From positions 1-16,198 of the forward strand of contig CAZWXH010000037.1 of NCBI GenBank assembly GCA_964637725.1: a stretch of 16,198 nt of DNA, written 5' to 3'. The position numbers and the translations under genes were made by a program. Below the pieces are notes generated by a model. The model was not told the origin of the DNA and made no database searches. It saw only the letters and a program-made list of their open reading frames with translations. Position 1 is the stretch's first letter, and every line of letters begins with the position of its first letter. Shown in pieces: positions 13,647 to 16,198 of the stretch. This stretch comes from CAZWXH01 sp964637725 (GTDB lineage Bacteria; Bacillota_I; Bacilli_A; Erysipelotrichales; Coprobacillaceae).

Positions 13647-14321
13647 ATGGTAAAGATTTTATTAGTTGATGATGATTTAGATCTTTTGCATGTTATGACA
13701 ATGGGGTTAAAAAATCATGGGTTAACTGTTGTGACTGCATCCTCTCGCCAAGAAGCAATTGAAAAGTTCACTTCTGAAGATATTGATTTATGCATTTTAG
13801 ATATTATGATGGAAGAACAAGATGATGGATTTGTTTTATTGAATCAATTGAAACAATTGAGAGATGTTCCGATGTTGTTTTTAACGAGTCGTAATTCATT
13901 AAGTGATTGTTTATATGGCTTTGAAATAGGGGCAGATGATTATATTTATAAACCATTTTCAATGGATGAATTAATCGCAAGAGTGAATGCTCGCATAAAG
14001 AATATAATTGAGTTAGAAAAACAGTATAGAATAGGGGACTTTATTATTGATATAGAGAATCAAAGTGTTTCTTATCGTAATCAAACGATAATCTTTACAA
14101 ATCATGAGATTAAACTTATTCACTTTTTAGCAAGACATTCTGGAGAAGTCTTTAATGAGGAAGAGCTATATAGATATATATGGAAATCACATATCACTTT
14201 AAATACCAGAACATGTAGTGTTCATATTGCCAATATACGTAAAAAGATGAAAGAAATATGGGGAGATCCTTTTATTCATACATGTTGGGGTGAAGGATAT
14301 ATGTTCGTAATACCAAAATGA
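13647..14321 (+). CDS. OmpR-family response regulator
   Basis: 224 residues. The receiver domain (1-118) has Asp8/Asp9, phospho-acceptor Asp52 in LCILDIMMEE, Thr80 and Lys102 in YKPF. The winged-helix DNA-binding domain (about 128-223) contains FTNHEIKLIHFLARHSGEVF, TRTCSVHIANIRKKMKE and FIHTCWGEGYMFVIPK. The ATG directly follows the surface-protein TAA, with AAGGAG about 10 bases upstream inside that gene. The stop TGA overlaps the kinase ATG (ATGA, 14318-14321). It is the cognate partner of the 7TM kinase. Its targets are not shown here; the direct repeat at 11743-11770 is a weak candidate for autoregulation. Confidence 0.94.
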   Translation: MVKILLVDDDLDLLHVMTMGLKNHGLTVVTASSRQEAIEKFTSEDIDLCILDIMMEEQDDGFVLLNQLKQLRDVPMLFLTSRNSLSDCLYGFEIGADDYIYKPFSMDELIARVNARIKNIIELEKQYRIGDFIIDIENQSVSYRNQTIIFTNHEIKLIHFLARHSGEVFNEEELYRYIWKSHITLNTRTCSVHIANIRKKMKEIWGDPFIHTCWGEGYMFVIPK

Positions 14322-16132
14322 AAAAACAACATTATTTAACTTTATTTGTTATTTTTATAGGAGTGATTATCAATCTCTTTCTCCACTATTATAATAATCA
14401 ATACCTTCATGATGATATTCAAGGACAATATGGTATTGTTGACTATACCAAGAGTCAAAATGATATTCATTACTTATCTCATGGTTGGCAACTTTATAAA
14501 CAAGAAAGTAATATAAAAGATATTGATAAGAAGATACCAGATGATATCATTGATATTTATCAATCATTAGAAGTTAACCAAGCGATCTATCGTCTTCAAA
14601 TAATCAATGATAAACCTTTATCACAATATTCTTTTGTGTTACCAGAAATCTTTTCTCAGTATGAGTTTTATGTTAATGGGAAACTTGTTCATCAACAAAA
14701 TGATATTCAATATACAAAATTATCAGTTCCAGGAGAACAAATATTAGATTGTATAATTGTTACTCATAATCAAGATCATTATTATAGTGGACAAGTGTTT
14801 CCAATAGCTTTTGGGGAATCGAATGCGATTAATCAGATGCAAGGAATACAAAATTATAGTCATGCATTTTTAATTGTTATTGGATTACTTTCAACGATAA
14901 TTATGGGTTGTATGTATATATTTACTGGCAAGGAGAAAGTTTATTTATATGCCTTTGTGTTATCTTTATTATTTACAATTTATCTTTCTCATTATTTTAT
15001 TCATCAATTTATCCCAGTTAAATCGATAATAACTTATCTAACAGAAGATATATCTTATTTCTTATCATTAGGAACACTCATGTTATTTATTCAACAGTTT
15101 TATACCCCTAAAGATATTTTCAATAGAAAAACAATAACAATCATAGGTATACTCATTGTATTAAGTTGTGTCATTGCTTATAAGCTACCTTATCAAATAC
15201 ACTTACTTTATTATTTAAGTTTGTTTTTCAAAATCAATATTTTATTCTTATTAATATATACACTTTTTAAAGCGAAAGAAAAGACATTGATTTATTATAT
15301 GATTATTATTTTTGTAGTTTCATATATCTTTGATTTTTCATATAATTTTGAGCCAATATATGGAGGATGGGGCATAGAGATTTCAGCAATATTATTACTT
15401 ATAGCCTATAATATTGATGTAATCCAAAGACAGATTCATCTTTATAAAACCTTTATTATTTTACGTAATAAGGAAGATAAGATGCTTGAATATACAAATA
15501 CCAAGGCTCATGATATGAAAGCCCCAATGGCTTCTATGAAGGGATACATAGAACTTTTAAACAGTGATTTAAATGAAGAAGATAAAAATTATATATTAAA
15601 TAAATTACATGAAAAAATATCGTTATTATCAAATCGTTTAACACAACTACAAAATTTAGATTTTGAAACATGTATTTTAAATAAAGAAAAAACAAATCTT
15701 AAAGATTTATTAGAAGATATTATAGATGAATTTGAAATTCAATTAATGAAAAAGGAAAGAGAAATCATTAAGAATATTAAAGATATTCACTATAATCTAG
15801 ATTCTCATTACTTTAAGATTATTATTGAAAACTTAATTATGAATGCGATTGAGCATTCATATAAAACTAAAATCTTTGTTTCTTTATACGCAAAGAATAA
15901 TCAAGTAATTATTGAGGTTCAAGATTTTGGAGAAGTGATAACTGAAGCAGAGATGAATCATCTTTTTGAACAAGGATTCTCTACTAAAGGAAGTAGTCGA
16001 GGTTATGGTCTTTATATATCTAGAAAGATTATTGAAGAACATGATGGAAAAATATCTGTTATATCTAATGAAGCAGAAGGAACAAAGTTTATTGTACAAT
16101 TACCAAAAGAAAACCATTCGCTCATAAGCTAA
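14318..16132 (+). CDS. 7TM (DISM-like) sensor histidine kinase
   Basis: 604 residues. A first membrane helix (7-24) is followed by an extracellular domain (about 25-182) of jelly-roll style (YLSHGWQLYKQ, YRLQIINDKP, YEFYVNGKLVHQQ, LSVPGEQ), like the carbohydrate-binding-type domains of 7TMR-DISM receptors. Seven closely spaced helices follow (about 183-368). The kinase core has His398 in KAHDMKAPMASMKGYIEL, an N-box with Asn509 (LIMNAIEHS) and a G2 box (GSSRGYGLYIS, from 558). The G1 box reads QDFGEVI in place of the usual D-x-G-x-G-[IL], a departure that could affect nucleotide binding. Translation is coupled to the regulator by the ATGA overlap; there is no good independent ribosome binding site. 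It probably senses a glycan or surface signal, possibly together with the surface protein upstream. Confidence 0.92.
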   Translation: MKKQHYLTLFVIFIGVIINLFLHYYNNQYLHDDIQGQYGIVDYTKSQNDIHYLSHGWQLYKQESNIKDIDKKIPDDIIDIYQSLEVNQAIYRLQIINDKPLSQYSFVLPEIFSQYEFYVNGKLVHQQNDIQYTKLSVPGEQILDCIIVTHNQDHYYSGQVFPIAFGESNAINQMQGIQNYSHAFLIVIGLLSTIIMGCMYIFTGKEKVYLYAFVLSLLFTIYLSHYFIHQFIPVKSIITYLTEDISYFLSLGTLMLFIQQFYTPKDIFNRKTITIIGILIVLSCVIAYKLPYQIHLLYYLSLFFKINILFLLIYTLFKAKEKTLIYYMIIIFVVSYIFDFSYNFEPIYGGWGIEISAILLLIAYNIDVIQRQIHLYKTFIILRNKEDKMLEYTNTKAHDMKAPMASMKGYIELLNSDLNEEDKNYILNKLHEKISLLSNRLTQLQNLDFETCILNKEKTNLKDLLEDIIDEFEIQLMKKEREIIKNIKDIHYNLDSHYFKIIIENLIMNAIEHSYKTKIFVSLYAKNNQVIIEVQDFGEVITEAEMNHLFEQGFSTKGSSRGYGLYISRKIIEEHDGKISVISNEAEGTKFIVQLPKENHSLIS

Positions 16133-16142
16133 TGGTTTTCTT
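16107..16142. terminator. Bidirectional terminator across convergent stop codons
   Basis: AAGAAAACCATT (16107-16118) pairs with AATGGTTTTCTT (16131-16142), a 12-bp stem; GCT and AGC extend it inside, with a CATA loop. The kinase TAA (16130-16132) and the stop of the opposite reading frame both lie in it. The T-runs are short (TTTTCTTGTTTC on +, TTTTCTTTTGG on -). Confidence 0.78.
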
Positions 16143-16198
16143 GTTTCTCTAATAGTTCAATATATCTTTCACTAGATATATCAATTGTTTGAATTAAT
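16129..16198 (-). CDS. 3' end of a convergent gene (partial)
   Basis: On the minus strand an open frame enters from the right edge and encodes LIQTIDISSERYIELLEKQ then ENH and TAG (16131-16129), 22 residues visible. The amphipathic, charged sequence looks coding, and the shared terminator over both stops supports a gene end. It would overlap the kinase stop codon by a few bases. The family cannot be identified. Confidence 0.45.
   Translation of the reverse strand, partial: LIQTIDISSERYIELLEKQENH

Overview
The window is AT-rich, low-GC Gram-positive DNA with strong purine-rich ribosome binding sites, TATAAT-type promoters, occasional TTG starts and a CIRCE heat-shock operator. This suggests Bacillota, and the protein styles (GGGtGRT protein, VanRS-like regulators, a CapA lipoprotein) suggest a gut Erysipelotrichia-like organism. 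The taxonomy is inference. TGA is used as a stop (14319-14321), which argues against a Mollicutes genetic code.

Layout. 1-1290: a decayed rhuM gene on the + strand, broken by two single-base frameshifts and one in-frame TAG, preceded by an inverted repeat. 1290-3168: a minus-strand operon of a NifU/IscU-like scaffold protein and a GGGtGRT protein, with a near-consensus promoter and a leader holding two hairpins. 3250-4390: a CapA-family lipoprotein on the + strand, convergent with a small LamG/concanavalin-like protein on the minus strand. 5190-5343: a relic copy of the end of capA. 5340-5908: hsp20 on the minus strand, with a CIRCE operator over its -35 box. 5916-7802: a minus-strand operon of an AraC regulator with a GyrI-like effector domain, an ASCH/PUA-like protein and a free-standing GyrI-like domain. 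7833-8822: a Cof-type HAD phosphatase on the + strand.

8839-11497: a VanR/VanS-like two-component system followed by a membrane-anchored C39-like cysteine peptidase. 11-bp-spaced TTCTTAA repeats lie before both the regulator and the peptidase, so the peptidase is a likely target of the system. 11504-11718: a 51-residue acidic protein gene with its own promoter, ribosome binding site and terminator. 11815-16142: a tightly packed three-gene operon of a secreted single-pass membrane protein, an OmpR-type regulator and a 7TM (DISM-like) sensor kinase, probably one cell-surface signalling unit. A convergent gene enters from the right edge and overlaps the kinase stop codon.

The most interesting elements are the surface protein-regulator-7TM kinase operon, the VanRS-like/C39 peptidase module with its shared operator, the small independent gene at 11556, the 95%-identical relic of the capA tail, and three terminators folded over stop codons. 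No mobile element, CRISPR array, tRNA or rRNA was found.
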